Of a stretch of 64,000 nucleotides of DNA, positions 16,088 to 25,967 are shown in pieces (within the stretch, counting starts at the first letter, position 1; each line of letters opens with the position of its first letter). Below the pieces are notes generated by a model that worked only from the letters and a program-made list of their open reading frames with translations, ran no database searches and was not told where the DNA came from. The position numbers and the translations under genes are program-made. Source of the DNA: Psychrobacter urativorans (GTDB taxonomy: Bacteria; Pseudomonadota; Gammaproteobacteria; Pseudomonadales; Moraxellaceae); the NCBI RefSeq assembly GCF_904846695.1, contig NZ_CAJHBR010000013.1, positions 1 to 64,000 on the forward strand, in the 5' to 3' direction.

Positions 16088-18521
16088 AGTTCTTTTAATT
16101 CATGGTGTGGTGGTCTCAGCTAGCCATGCAGCACCCCAAAGCGCTTCTGTAACTTCTATCCCCACATCTACTCCTGTCAGCCTAGCGAATACCGAATTCG
16201 TCCAACTCGGCCTCAACGAGGATCCGAGTCAGACGCGTGGCCTCGATTTATACCTAGATGTGACGCTCAATGGCGCTAGCGCTGGCTTAGCTCATTTTGA
16301 TTATCGTGATGAGCAATTATGGGCAAGTATCGCCGTATTGCAGCAGCTAGGGTTTATTGTGCCACTAGGTACCACCGACCCGGTACCGCTAAACAGTTTC
16401 GCCAATATTAAGGTCGACTATAACGCGCGCATGCAATCCGTCACTATCGTCGCTCCTTTAAATACTCTTAATCTAAACACCACCGTATTAAATAACCGTG
16501 ATAACCGTCGTACTCAAGCTAACTCATCGCCTGGCATCTTATTAAATTATAATATCTATGGCTCACATACTGACAATAATGCCACCAACCTAAGCGCTTT
16601 TAGCGAAGTACGCGCTTTTAATGCTAATGGGGTATTAAGCTCAACAGCACTAACCACAGGTAACCGCTTTTATAATAGCAATGCTAATAGCATCACTAAT
16701 AACCGTGACTGGGACCATCGTACCGTGAGGTTAGACACCAGTTGGAGCCAGTCATTTCCTGATAAGCTGTTAACCGTACGTGCTGGGGATATTCTTACAG
16801 GTGCTCTTTCATGGACTCGCGCTACCCGCTTAGGCGGTCTGCAAATTGGTAGCAACTTTGATTTGCAACCTTATATGACCACCACGCCACTCCCTGCATT
16901 CTTTGGTTCAGCCACCCTACCTTCTGCGGTAGAGCTATACGTGAATGGTCTTAAACAATACAGCGGTGACGTCCCTGCCGGCCCTTTTGAGCTCAATACC
17001 GCTCCTAGTATTAGTGGTGCGGGTGATGCACAACTGGTATTGACCGATGCGCTAGGACAAAGCTCTACAGTTAACTTCTCGCTTTATGATACCCATCGTT
17101 TACTACAGCCCGGCTTATCAGATTGGTCGGTCGAGCTTGGGGCTGTACGGGAAAACTATGGCATCAAATCCTTCGACTATGGCAGCGATGTCGCCGTCAG
17201 TGGCACTTGGCGTTATGGTGTGAATAACCGCTTTACCGCTGAGACTCATGCCGAAGCTACCAAAGATATAGCTAATGCAGGCGTTGGCGGCACTTGGGTA
17301 TTGGGCGGTCCAGGTGGGGTGTTATTTGCCTCATTAGCGGGCAGTAATAGCCAAGATGAAAGCGGCAGCCAATATAGTGCTAGCTATCAATGGAATAATA
17401 AACGCTTTAACGTTGGCATCAATACTTTAGGCACCCAAGGCGAGTATCGTGATGTAGCGACCCAATATGGCTCTACCCCTATTCGCCAGAGCTATCAGCT
17501 CTCTACCGGCTACGGTAGCCAGACCTTGGGCAGCTTTGGGGTCAGTTACAATCAAGTAGATTATGCTGAGGAAGATAGCGCTCGATTTGCTAGTGCCTAT
17601 TGGAGCAAGTCTCTAGGCCGGCGTGTGAGCATCAATGCCAACTATAACCATGACTTGAATAATTCTGATAATAATAGTGCCGCTATCGGCGCTACTTTTT
17701 CATTCGATCGCAATCTCTCAGTGAGCAGTAGCCTACAACATAACAATGCACAGAATGTCCTAGTAGCAGACGCCTCACAGTCAGCGCCCGTTGCTGGTGG
17801 ATTAGGCTGGCGAGCACAAGCAAGACATAGTATGAATAGCCATACTGATAACCATAACGATACTAGCGCTCTAGCTGAGCTGAATTATCTGGGTCGCTAT
17901 GGCCAAGTGCAAGCGGGTATGAGCAATTATAATGGGGATTACGCCACCTATGCTAGTGGCAACGGCTCGCTAGTCATGATGGGTGGCGGGATCTTTGCGG
18001 CCCGACAAATCAATGATGGTTTTGCCGTAGTTACAACCAACGGTATCGCTGATGTGCCTGTATTACTGCAAAATAATGTCATTGGTACCACGAATAGCCG
18101 TGGGCTCTTGCTGATATCACCACTCAATGCTTACCAAGACAATAAAATTAGCATTGATCCGATGAACTTACCGGCAGATTTACGCATTGATAAGGTAGCG
18201 GCTCAAGCCACCCCAACTGATCGTGCTGGTACAATAGTCAAATTCAATCTTGTGCCAGTACGCTCTGCCTCGGTTATTCTAAAAGACAGCAACGATGAAT
18301 TTATACCAATAGGCAGTCAAGTACGGTTAGTCACTCAACAAGCATTGTCAGCATCTATCGTAGGTTTTGATGGTGAAGTCTATTTAGATACGCTTGATGA
18401 GCATAACGTGCTAGAGGTAGCAACTCCCTTTGGTGATCGTTGCCAAGTTAGCTTTGATTATCAGAAACAAGGTGATGGCATTCCGCTTATTGGGCCACTT
18501 ATCTGTCAGAAGGTACTGTAA
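16038..18521 (+). CDS. Csu-like fimbrial usher
   Basis: An 827-residue outer-membrane usher. The N-terminal leader is long (about 1-33, ending SHAAP). An N-terminal periplasmic domain follows (LDLYLDVTLNGASAGLAHFDY). The barrel includes FSLYDTHRLLQPGLSDWSVELGAVRENYG, a typical FimD/CsuD signature, and the end has VPVLLQNNVIGTTNSRGLLLISPL. The start overlaps the chaperone gene by 50 bp. The ATG at 16038 is kept because the leader makes a sensible signal peptide from there. Length is normal for the archaic clade. Confidence 0.85.
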   Translation: MELTRFKTSRWTVPLAKVLLIHGVVVSASHAAPQSASVTSIPTSTPVSLANTEFVQLGLNEDPSQTRGLDLYLDVTLNGASAGLAHFDYRDEQLWASIAVLQQLGFIVPLGTTDPVPLNSFANIKVDYNARMQSVTIVAPLNTLNLNTTVLNNRDNRRTQANSSPGILLNYNIYGSHTDNNATNLSAFSEVRAFNANGVLSSTALTTGNRFYNSNANSITNNRDWDHRTVRLDTSWSQSFPDKLLTVRAGDILTGALSWTRATRLGGLQIGSNFDLQPYMTTTPLPAFFGSATLPSAVELYVNGLKQYSGDVPAGPFELNTAPSISGAGDAQLVLTDALGQSSTVNFSLYDTHRLLQPGLSDWSVELGAVRENYGIKSFDYGSDVAVSGTWRYGVNNRFTAETHAEATKDIANAGVGGTWVLGGPGGVLFASLAGSNSQDESGSQYSASYQWNNKRFNVGINTLGTQGEYRDVATQYGSTPIRQSYQLSTGYGSQTLGSFGVSYNQVDYAEEDSARFASAYWSKSLGRRVSINANYNHDLNNSDNNSAAIGATFSFDRNLSVSSSLQHNNAQNVLVADASQSAPVAGGLGWRAQARHSMNSHTDNHNDTSALAELNYLGRYGQVQAGMSNYNGDYATYASGNGSLVMMGGGIFAARQINDGFAVVTTNGIADVPVLLQNNVIGTTNSRGLLLISPLNAYQDNKISIDPMNLPADLRIDKVAAQATPTDRAGTIVKFNLVPVRSASVILKDSNDEFIPIGSQVRLVTQQALSASIVGFDGEVYLDTLDEHNVLEVATPFGDRCQVSFDYQKQGDGIPLIGPLICQKVL

Positions 18522-19543
18522 TGAAACTGTTTCAATGGCACTTTAGTCTTTATTTGATTCCCTTGGCTTTTTTATTACCGGTCAATAATGCTAACGCTGC
18601 CCCCATCGTTACTTGTTCAGCATAGATAAGCAATATCGACTTTGGCTCTATTGACCTACTCAGTAATAATCGCTTCACAACCACAGGTACAGTGAATTAC
18701 TCATGTACCAATACAGGAGATGCGGCACAGGATTTGACCCTCTGTATTAGCCTTGGGAATGAAGGAATCACTCCACGTGCCATAACACCAGTAACCCCAG
18801 GCCTTACCAACCTTCCTTTTCAAATGTATACCGATAGCGGATATAATAATATTTGGGGATCTATACAAAACCCAACAACCAAAGAGGCAGCTGCTGTCAA
18901 TGTCACAGTGACTGCTAATGGTGGTATACAAAGGGGGGTAATGACAGTTTATGCCGCTATTCCTGCAAACCAAAGCACAAGAAATCCAAGCACTTATAAA
19001 ATTAACTATCAAATAAATAATACCCTTGTCACTTCTGTAGCTGGTTTAAACAAAGACTGTGGAACATCATTATCACCATTAGGTCCCGGAGTTACACCTA
19101 CTCAACGTATGAACCCTTTTTATGTTCAAGCCATTGCTCCGAGCAAATGCCTAATCAATTCTAAAAGTAATATAAATTTTGGTAATAAGCCATCTAGTGC
19201 TACCAATATTGAGAGTGTCGGTACTAATCCTATCAATTTAACTTGCACAAATGGTACGGTTTATAATATCGGATTGGCTCCCTCAAATGGTAGTACAGTA
19301 GGATTGGGAGCTATGAAAGGCACTACTGGCAATAATAACCAAGTTCCTTATCAACTACGCTCTACTACTGGGGTTAATGGAACCGTATGGGGCAATACCG
19401 CAACCTCTAGTAATGTAGGGAATGGTGTAACTGCTAATGGCACTGGTTCGGCTCAAAATAGAAGCGTCTACGCCACAGTACCTAGCGCTGACTTTAGACC
19501 TGACAATTACTCAGATATCGTAACTATTAACATAAACTATTAA
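18521..19543 (+). pseudogene. Csu-like tip adhesin gene (CsuE type) with in-frame TAG at codon 35
   Basis: ATG at 18521 overlaps the usher stop by one base. It opens a signal peptide (FLLPVNNANAAP) and the first SCPU motif (VTCSA), then meets TAG at 18623-18625. The same frame continues without another stop to 19543. It gives ISNIDFGSIDLLSNN, which continues the SCPU motif exactly, a first SCPU domain, then a second (FYVQAIAPSKCLINS to DNYSDIVTININY). Two SCPU domains and last position fit CsuE, the tip adhesin. With the stop the product is a 34-residue signal fragment. This could be real inactivation, readthrough, or a single-base sequencing error. Confidence 0.8.
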
Positions 19544-19565
19544 CTACCGACACTGGACAAAGATT

Positions 19566-19597
19566 AAAAATGCACCTAAGTTATAGGTGCATTTTTT
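19566..19597 (+). terminator. Rho-independent terminator of the Csu-like operon
   Basis: AAAAATGCACCTA pairs with TAGGTGCATTTTTT across a short loop, 22 bp past the last stop. It closes the operon. The rest of 19598-19852 shows nothing recognisable. Confidence 0.85.
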
Positions 19598-19852
19598 ATG
19601 TAAAATTAGCTATTTTATTTAATCCTACTATATAAAAATCTAACTAAGAAATATGTATGATCTGTGATTGTCACGATGATTAGAGCACCGCTTTGATAAA
19701 TCAGGGTCTATCAGCAGTGTCTGCTTATGAAGATTCAACATGCCCTAGTAATAAAACAATAAACTATAGCAGTAGATAGTTTATCTAAATTGAGGTACTT
19801 TCAATCCATGCAGTAGCTAATAATGAAACAAAATTAAAAGAGGAATTAAATT

Positions 19853-20545
19853 ATGAAAGCACTAGCTTTGTGTATCGCAGCCGCTCTGAGCCTAAGCGCT
19901 TGCGCCAGTATGAACAATGGCAATACTAATCCCAATAGCCCCACGAATCAGATTGTCACTCAGTATCCTGTTGAGACGGCGATGATCAATATCTATACTA
20001 AGCAGAGCACGCAAAAGTTAATGGCCAAAGTCGATAATCAAGACATAGTCGCCGATATCAAAGTCACACCCAAAGGCACTATGCTGTTCGACGGTAAGTC
20101 CGCACAAGGTGCCGAAGTCAATACTATTACTAAATCCAATAACCAGCTGATCAATCAGTCCGTTAGTATCAACTACTTCACTCTAAATCCGTTGGTGTTC
20201 CGCGGCTATACTGACAGCTCAGGTGAATACTCAGTAGCAACCCAAACCACCACTCTTCCTAAACTGGCCAAGGTTGGCGATAGCAGTCCACTGCTCACTG
20301 AAAACGTCTATAGCGATAGTAGCAAACGTCAGCACAAAGGCCGATATACTCAGTCTTGGTCTTTGGCACAAGATAGCAATAACACCGCCCTGTTCTGCAT
20401 AGATACTTCAACCAATATGTTACTCAACGTTGATCCTGAAGGTACGACCACTGAGTGTTACAAAATTAATGCTAAAGGCGATATCTTAGCGAGCCAGTTG
20501 ACTATTAATGCCCCTAATGAAACCATAAAATTTACTAGTCAATAA
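19853..20545 (+). CDS. Putative lipoprotein, paralogue of the one at 6976
   Basis: A 230-residue lipoprotein: signal helix MKALALCIAAALSLSAC with lipobox LSAC (Cys17). A Ser/Asn-rich linker follows, then the same domain as the gene at 6976 (QYPVETAMINIYTKQ, PLVFRGYTD, LLTENVYSDSS, WSLAQDSNN). Two cysteines near residues 184 and 202 are conserved in both and might form a disulphide. It follows the terminator of the fimbrial operon, so it is its own transcription unit, ended by a hairpin at 20606. Function unknown. Confidence 0.75.
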   Translation: MKALALCIAAALSLSACASMNNGNTNPNSPTNQIVTQYPVETAMINIYTKQSTQKLMAKVDNQDIVADIKVTPKGTMLFDGKSAQGAEVNTITKSNNQLINQSVSINYFTLNPLVFRGYTDSSGEYSVATQTTTLPKLAKVGDSSPLLTENVYSDSSKRQHKGRYTQSWSLAQDSNNTALFCIDTSTNMLLNVDPEGTTTECYKINAKGDILASQLTINAPNETIKFTSQ

Positions 20546-20605
20546 TGATGGGTTAAATAGTGGCGTTGCTTAAGCAATAGCGTTGCTTAGATAGCTGCTT
20601 ATTAG

Positions 20606-20633
20606 ATAAACCCACCACTAAGCGTGGGTTTAT
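20606..20633 (+). terminator. Terminator after the second lipoprotein gene
   Basis: ATAAACCCAC (20606-20615) pairs with GTGGGTTTAT (20624-20633), followed by a T-rich stretch. The remaining 20634-20874 has no gene. Confidence 0.75.
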
Positions 20634-20874
20634 TCGTTTATTTAATACAAGCTTAGTGGCTATGTATAAGCCAGCCTAGCATTTAGCATTAAAAACCCTC
20701 AATAATAATGATCATCGTACTGCTAATTTAGCTGTCAGTTTGGATAATAAGGTAGCTAATAAGAGGGTTAACCGTTTGGTTAATAAAGTGCTGTATGATC
20801 GTTGTATCTTGTGCCAGTAATAAGACTTATAAGAACAATAAGCGAAACCTTATACCTATAACTTTGGAGCTTGT

Positions 20875-21294
20875 ATGACTGCTATTACTATATTAACTGG
20901 CCAGATGGCGCAAGCTATTGTCAATGCCGCCTTTGCAACTGCACAGCTTGAACAGTTAGCCGTATCGATAACCGTAGTCGACCGTTCGGGACAGACATTA
21001 GCTGTATTAAGAGATCATCAAGCTGGGGTACATACTATTCGTGCCAGCTATAAAAAAGCTTATACCGCCAACTCACAAAAGAGGGAAACTGCGATCATTG
21101 CTCAAGGCATTGCCGATGGATCGATTCCTGCTGATGTCAGATATTTGGATGAAAACATGCTGATGATGGATGGCGGCTTGCCTATCTATAGTGAAGGTGT
21201 GGTCATCGGTGGTATTGGAGTCGGTGGCGCTCATGGTAGTGAGGATGTGCGTATTGCCAAAGCGGGTTTAAAAGCCTTGGATGGACTAAGCTAA
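20875..21294 (+). CDS. GlcG/HbpS family heme-binding-like protein
   Basis: A 139-residue protein matching the GlcG/HbpS (DUF336) family over its whole length: [38 protein letters not shown], then [33 protein letters not shown]. The family includes the extracellular haem-binding HbpS and GlcG of glycolate loci. No glycolate genes are here and no signal peptide is seen, so the role is open. TTGGAG precedes the ATG. It stands alone. Confidence 0.8.
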   Translation: MTAITILTGQMAQAIVNAAFATAQLEQLAVSITVVDRSGQTLAVLRDHQAGVHTIRASYKKAYTANSQKRETAIIAQGIADGSIPADVRYLDENMLMMDGGLPIYSEGVVIGGIGVGGAHGSEDVRIAKAGLKALDGLS

Positions 21295-21465
21295 ATAATC
21301 ATAGGGTATTTTCAAAGCGCTGAAAGGTTCACAGACTATTTGTCTGCCAAGTGATGGTTATCGCCTAGCAGACTGTTAGGGGTGGCTAGCTGCGCTCAAC
21401 GTTCCATCTTTTACAAGTAAGCATTAAACCCTTTTTAAATTCAGTGACAATGGTCTCTATTTAAG

Positions 21466-21563
21466 CTTTGCGTAGTGTGGGTATCAACCCACCAAATCAC
21501 TGGATTTGATAGCTATGTATTTCGCTATTGATTATGAATTGGCAATAGCCCATCTACGCAAAG
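21466..21563. repeat. 98-bp inverted-repeat element (MITE/REP candidate)
   Basis: Outer arms CTTTGCGTAG (21466-21475) and CTACGCAAAG (21554-21563) are perfect inverted repeats. Just inside the left arm is a tight hairpin GTGGGT-ATCA-ACCCAC (21477-21492). No gene lies in 21295-21643. The foot GTAG appears within the left arm. The structure resembles a REP pair or a small non-autonomous element, of a sequence type different from the array at 799-4080. Confidence 0.55.
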
Positions 21564-21643
21564 TTAGTGCCTGTTAGTAGCAGTGACTCTCTATTTTTAG
21601 CTAATAAAATAGTTTGGATTTATCGCCTTTCTACAGGCCGCTC

Positions 21644-24256
21644 TCAAGATTCACACTCAGCCAATAAGAACGGTGCAGTTTTGCTAGTTTTGGAGCAAGC
21701 TACCTGTTCAGGTGATCCTTGAGCGACAATCTGTCCACCCTCATCACCCGCGCCAGGGCCAATATCGATAACCCAGTCGCTGTTGCTAGCCACTTGCATA
21801 TCGTGTTCAACCATAATCACTGTGTTACCTGCATCGACTAGACCGTTTAACTGAGCCATTAACATCGATACATCTTTAGGATGCAAGCCGGTGGTCGGCT
21901 CATCAAGCACATAAAGAGTATCGCCACGTTGAGTCCGCTGTAGTTCAGTAGCTAATTTGATACGTTGGGCTTCACCGCCTGACAGTTCCGTGGCAGGTTG
22001 ACCGAGACGCAAATAGCCAAGCCCGACTTGTAATAAAGCCTGTAAGGCGCGCAAGATAGCGGGTTCATCAACAAAGAACTCATAGGCTGCCTCCACCGTT
22101 AGCGCTAGTACTTCAGCGATATTTTTATCACCATAAGTGATTTCGAGAGTTTCATCATTGTAGCGCTGCCCATGGCAGACTTGGCAAGGTGAATAAACGC
22201 TTGGCAGAAATAAAAGCTCGACCATCACAAAACCTAAGCCTTCACAATTGGCGCAACGACCTTTAGTAGTATTAAAAGAAAAACGACCAGCATTATAACG
22301 GCGAGCTTTGGCTTCTGGAGTTGCAGCAAACCGTTTACGCACTTGGTCGAACAACCCAGTATAAGTGGCAAGATTAGAGCGAGGCGTACGACCTATGGCT
22401 TTTTGGTCGACAGTTATTAACCGTGTTACTTGCTCCATACCAGCGACAATTCGACCACCTGTTGGCGTCTCTAATTCTTGCTGCAATAGATCAGCTTCAC
22501 CAGTTGCAACTTCTAGCACTGGCTGCTGCCCTAGTGCTTCATAAACCAACTCTACTAACGCTTGACTGACTAAGCTTGACTTACCTGAACCGGATACCCC
22601 AGTGACCGTAGTCATCACCCCTAGTGGAAACGCGACCTCTAACCCTTGTAGATTATTACGCTCAATCCCAACCAGTTTAAGCCAAGCTTTTGGCGATCTT
22701 GGACTACGCTTTACTTGGCTGGCAGCATTAAACAGATATTGTCCGGTGTACGAGTTTTTAACAGCGCGTAATCCATTAACAGGGCCGTTGTAAATCACTT
22801 CACCACCGTGATTGCCAGCATCAGGACCGACATCTACTACCCAATCGGCATGTCTAATAACACTAACATCGTGTTCAACTACAAATACTGAATTGCCAGC
22901 AGCAATCAGCTCGTCCAATGCACCCAATAGTGCTTGGGTATCGGCTGGATGCAGACCCGCAGAAGGCTCATCGAGGACATAAACTACCCCAAATAATTTT
23001 GAGCGAATTTGGGTAGCAAGACGCAAACGTTGTAACTCCCCTGGAGATAAAGTAGGCGTAGTACGCTCAAGTGATAAATAGCCCAAACCTAACCTCGTCA
23101 AGGCTTCAACACGCGAGAGGATATCACTAGCGATACGCTGAGCGACAATTGCTTTTTCTCGATCTACGGTATTGTTAGATGGTTTAGCATGCGCCGCATC
23201 TTGCAACTTAACGGCTACTTCAGTTAAGGTCAATTGCGATAACTCACCGATATCTAGTCCGGCAAATTTCACTGATAGCGACTCTCGCTTTAGCTTTTTG
23301 CCATGGCATTCAGGACATACTGAGATTTGCATAAACTGCGAGACGCGCTTTTTAGTTAGCGGGCTTTGGGTAGTGGCAAAGGAATGCAGAATAAAGTTTT
23401 TAGCACTGACATAAGTACCAGTATAACTAGGCTTTTCATTTTGTTCGATGGCGGCACGTACTTGTTGGATATTGTATGTCGAATAAACCGGCACTGTTGG
23501 CGTATCGTCAGTAAATAGTATCCAGTCACGAGTCTGTTTTGGCAGTTTATGCCATGGCACATCGATATCGTAACCGAGGGTAGTTAGAATACGAGCTAAG
23601 TTCTGACCTTGAAACGCTGGTGGCCATGCGGCAATGGCTCTATCTCTAATAGTCTTAGTATCATCAGGAACCAATAACTTCTCGGTTACTTCAAAAACCC
23701 GACCAATACCTGAGCAAGTTGGACAAGCACCGTCAGGGGTATTCGGCGAAAATGCATCCGCATAAAGCATCTGTTGATCAGTAGGATATTCGCCAGCTCG
23801 TGAGTACAGCATGCGCAGACCGTTAGAGATAGTAGTTACACTACCAACTGATGAGCGCACGGAAGGCGTACCACGTTGCTGTTGCAAGGCGACCGCTGGC
23901 GGCAAGCCCTCTATAGCATCGACATCCGGTTCATCAACTTGATCTATCAGACGTCGTGCATAAGGCGATACTGAATCTAAGTAACGGCGTTGCGACTCAG
24001 CAAATAAAGTACCAAAAGCCAGCGACGACTTACCAGAACCAGAGATTCCAGTAAACACTACCAGCGCATTGCGCGGTAGATCAACATCGACGTTTTTTAG
24101 ATTATGAACACGCGCACCTCTAACTTGGATGCTGTGCTCTATAGTCTGTGGTTCAAGCAAGCTCGTAGTATTACTGGCGATATTATTGCAATCAGTATTA
24201 GCAGCAACACTTTTATTATTACTAGTATTGACTGCTTGGCTGGTAAAGGTAGTCAT
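21644..24256 (-). CDS. UvrA-like ABC ATPase, short class II (UvrA2) type
   Basis: About 870 residues. Two ABC ATPase halves show Walker [16 protein letters not shown] and [11 protein letters not shown], signatures [12 protein letters not shown] and [12 protein letters not shown], and Walker [14 protein letters not shown] and [14 protein letters not shown] zinc module [10 protein letters not shown]...CQVCHGQ is kept. UvrA proper is about 940 residues; this one is shorter in the insert between the first Walker A and signature, where UvrA binds UvrB and DNA. That fits class II UvrA, linked to DNA damage or drug tolerance. The frame is open to 24358, but ATG 24256 has AGGAA upstream and avoids a non-conserved leader. 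Confidence 0.8.
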   Translation of the reverse strand: MTTFTSQAVNTSNNKSVAANTDCNNIASNTTSLLEPQTIEHSIQVRGARVHNLKNVDVDLPRNALVVFTGISGSGKSSLAFGTLFAESQRRYLDSVSPYARRLIDQVDEPDVDAIEGLPPAVALQQQRGTPSVRSSVGSVTTISNGLRMLYSRAGEYPTDQQMLYADAFSPNTPDGACPTCSGIGRVFEVTEKLLVPDDTKTIRDRAIAAWPPAFQGQNLARILTTLGYDIDVPWHKLPKQTRDWILFTDDTPTVPVYSTYNIQQVRAAIEQNEKPSYTGTYVSAKNFILHSFATTQSPLTKKRVSQFMQISVCPECHGKKLKRESLSVKFAGLDIGELSQLTLTEVAVKLQDAAHAKPSNNTVDREKAIVAQRIASDILSRVEALTRLGLGYLSLERTTPTLSPGELQRLRLATQIRSKLFGVVYVLDEPSAGLHPADTQALLGALDELIAAGNSVFVVEHDVSVIRHADWVVDVGPDAGNHGGEVIYNGPVNGLRAVKNSYTGQYLFNAASQVKRSPRSPKAWLKLVGIERNNLQGLEVAFPLGVMTTVTGVSGSGKSSLVSQALVELVYEALGQQPVLEVATGEADLLQQELETPTGGRIVAGMEQVTRLITVDQKAIGRTPRSNLATYTGLFDQVRKRFAATPEAKARRYNAGRFSFNTTKGRCANCEGLGFVMVELLFLPSVYSPCQVCHGQRYNDETLEITYGDKNIAEVLALTVEAAYEFFVDEPAILRALQALLQVGLGYLRLGQPATELSGGEAQRIKLATELQRTQRGDTLYVLDEPTTGLHPKDVSMLMAQLNGLVDAGNTVIMVEHDMQVASNSDWVIDIGPGAGDEGGQIVAQGSPEQVACSKTSKTAPFLLAECES

Positions 24257-24404
24257 AAAATAATTATTCCTATTACAGCGTTGTTTTTTTATGGGTTTTG
24301 TAGAGTCTAACACCAGATTGTTGTTTGACAGCCTAGGCCTTACTGAGCCAATACGCATTACTTACACAGCCTTACTTACCGTTATTGGCTTTATTTTCAC
24401 GACA

Positions 24405-24432
24405 AAAAATCCCACATAGTTGTGGGATTTTT
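24405..24432 (-). terminator. Terminator after the VOC gene
   Basis: AAAAATCCCACA-TAGT-TGTGGGATTTTT, a symmetric hairpin with T runs on both strands. It lies 62 bp past the VOC stop and upstream of uvrA2. Confidence 0.85.
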
Positions 24433-24493
24433 ATAGTTATCGTTGCTTACTACAGAGCTTTATAGCTCACAAATGAGCACTCAAATAGCACAG

Positions 24494-24877
24494 TTATTCA
24501 GCCTCAAAGCAATAAGCCGTTAACTTGTTACCTTCCAAATCACGAACATACGCCGCATAAGCATTAGGTGCCCAATCACGTGTGCCTGGTAGGCCGGCAT
24601 CAATACCACCTGCGCTTAGTGCCGCAGCATAAAAGGCATCAATAGCTGCGCGACTTGGCGCCACGAAACTAACCGTAACCCCATTACCAGCAGTAGCGGC
24701 TTCACCGTCAATAGGCTTCATAACAAAGAAAGAAGGGCTATCTACACCCCATATTGCACCAGCTTCGCCTAGATCAGCAATGCGCTTAAGCCCTAAAGGA
24801 GCTAAGACCTTGTCATAAAACATACGGGCTTTGTCTAAATCATTGGTACCAACAGCAACGTGAGTAAAAGTATTCAT
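24494..24877 (-). CDS. VOC-superfamily (glyoxalase/dioxygenase-like) protein
   Basis: A 127-residue single-domain VOC protein: FTHVAVGTNDLDKARMFYDKVLAPLGL at the N-terminus and WAPNAYAAYVRDLEGNKLTAYC at the end. The fold binds a divalent metal. The usual glutamate ligand in the final GNK-E motif is replaced by threonine (GNKLTAYC), so metal binding or chemistry may differ from glyoxalase I. Substrate unknown. It has its own terminator and stands apart from uvrA2. Confidence 0.75.
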   Translation of the reverse strand: MNTFTHVAVGTNDLDKARMFYDKVLAPLGLKRIADLGEAGAIWGVDSPSFFVMKPIDGEAATAGNGVTVSFVAPSRAAIDAFYAAALSAGGIDAGLPGTRDWAPNAYAAYVRDLEGNKLTAYCFEAE

Positions 24878-25209
24878 AAGTTTCTCTGCAAATAATAATG
24901 GTGTTTGATTGATAGCTTTGTATTGATAGCTTTGTAGAGATGCAGCGGATTTGCTACTTTTCTACTAATGGCAATCATCATACACCCTTGTACCTAAAAG
25001 GTAATGGAGCTAAATAGTAAATACCTTTTGCTGCGCAGTAACATTAGCTACGCCCCTAAGATAGTAACTATACTAACCCTACATAAGGGCCATACTTTGC
25101 ATGCTAAGATCATGGCTTTTATCTAGTTGTTTTGACAGCGGTGCCTAAAGACATACTAGGCCTCAATAGAGGCTCAATCGGCAGACGATTGCAGCCATTA
25201 GGAAGTTTA
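24878..25209. other. Gene-free region between VOC and PACE genes
   Basis: The divergent spacer for the VOC gene (minus) and the efflux gene (plus). No RNA gene, repeat or clear promoter hexamers were seen. Confidence 0.4.
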
Positions 25210-25710
25210 ATGCGTACTACTAAAGATCGTATCCGTCATACCCTAAGCTTTGAGCTAATCGGCTTACTTATCTTTGCGCCATTAGTCAGCTTAGTATTTG
25301 GCTTTGATCTACAGTTGATGGGAGTTATCGCTGTAGTAGGCTCCATTATCGCTACTGTATGGAACTTCGTTTATAACTTATGGTTTGACCATGCCATGGT
25401 AAAACTACGCGGTAATGTGCATAAGACCCTGATGATACGTGTAGGCCATGCGCTGCTATTTGAGGGTGGGCTGCTGATCCTGTTTATGCCGATGATTGCT
25501 TGGTATCTGGATATTAGCTTATGGGAGGCGTTTATTATGGACATCGCTATGGCGACTTTTTATGTGCTGTATGCTTTTGTGTTTAACTGGGTTTATGACA
25601 AAGTATTTCCTATTCCAGAAGCTGCTGTCACCAATATCATTACTAATATCAGTACTACTATTAACGCCAATGGCAATGCCCATCCTCAGGCTAAAACGGT
25701 CAGAAAATAA
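25210..25710 (+). CDS. PACE-family (AceI-like) efflux membrane protein
   Basis: A 166-residue inner-membrane protein with four predicted TM helices arranged as two tandem repeats (bacterial transmembrane pair domains). The first has RIRHTLSFELIGLLIFAP, the second RVGHALLFEGGLLILFMP. Each has the conserved membrane-embedded acidic residue (E in FELIG and FEGGL). WNFVYNLWFDH and FNWVYDKVFP are the paired signatures. PACE proteins export cationic biocides such as chlorhexidine, or polyamines. The frame is open back to a TTG at 25132, but the ATG at 25210 has GGAAG close by and begins at the conserved TKDRIRH. Confidence 0.85.
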   Translation: MRTTKDRIRHTLSFELIGLLIFAPLVSLVFGFDLQLMGVIAVVGSIIATVWNFVYNLWFDHAMVKLRGNVHKTLMIRVGHALLFEGGLLILFMPMIAWYLDISLWEAFIMDIAMATFYVLYAFVFNWVYDKVFPIPEAAVTNIITNISTTINANGNAHPQAKTVRK

Positions 25711-25760
25711 GTTATTGATTCACCTTCTAACTGGCAAGATTAATAATTAATTAGTAAGTC

Positions 25761-25800
25761 ATAAGCCCATCGCGCTTTAAAAGTTGGATGGGCTTATTAT
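25761..25800 (+). terminator. Terminator after the PACE gene
   Basis: ATAAGCCCATC (25761-25771) pairs with GATGGGCTTAT (25787-25797), followed by T/A-rich sequence. Confidence 0.7.
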
Positions 25801-25967
25801 ATTAATCGCTTAGTATCACAAGCTAACTCTCAAAATTGCTTATCAGTAAACCTTACGCTATTTTTGTTTCCTTAATAGACAGCATGACAGCAAGATTCTG
25901 AACACCGATAGCTGACTATAAATAGCTATACATGGCATTGTTATATTGCCAGCCAACGACCTTATAC

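Noticed and set aside
24257..24358. Longer start for the UvrA-like protein
   Set aside because: The first 34 codons encode an Asn/Arg-rich leader unlike UvrA. The ATG at 24256 has a plausible ribosome binding site.
25132..25209. TTG start extending the PACE protein by 26 residues
   Set aside because: The ATG at 25210 has a close GGAAG, and the family begins at the TKDRIRH segment.
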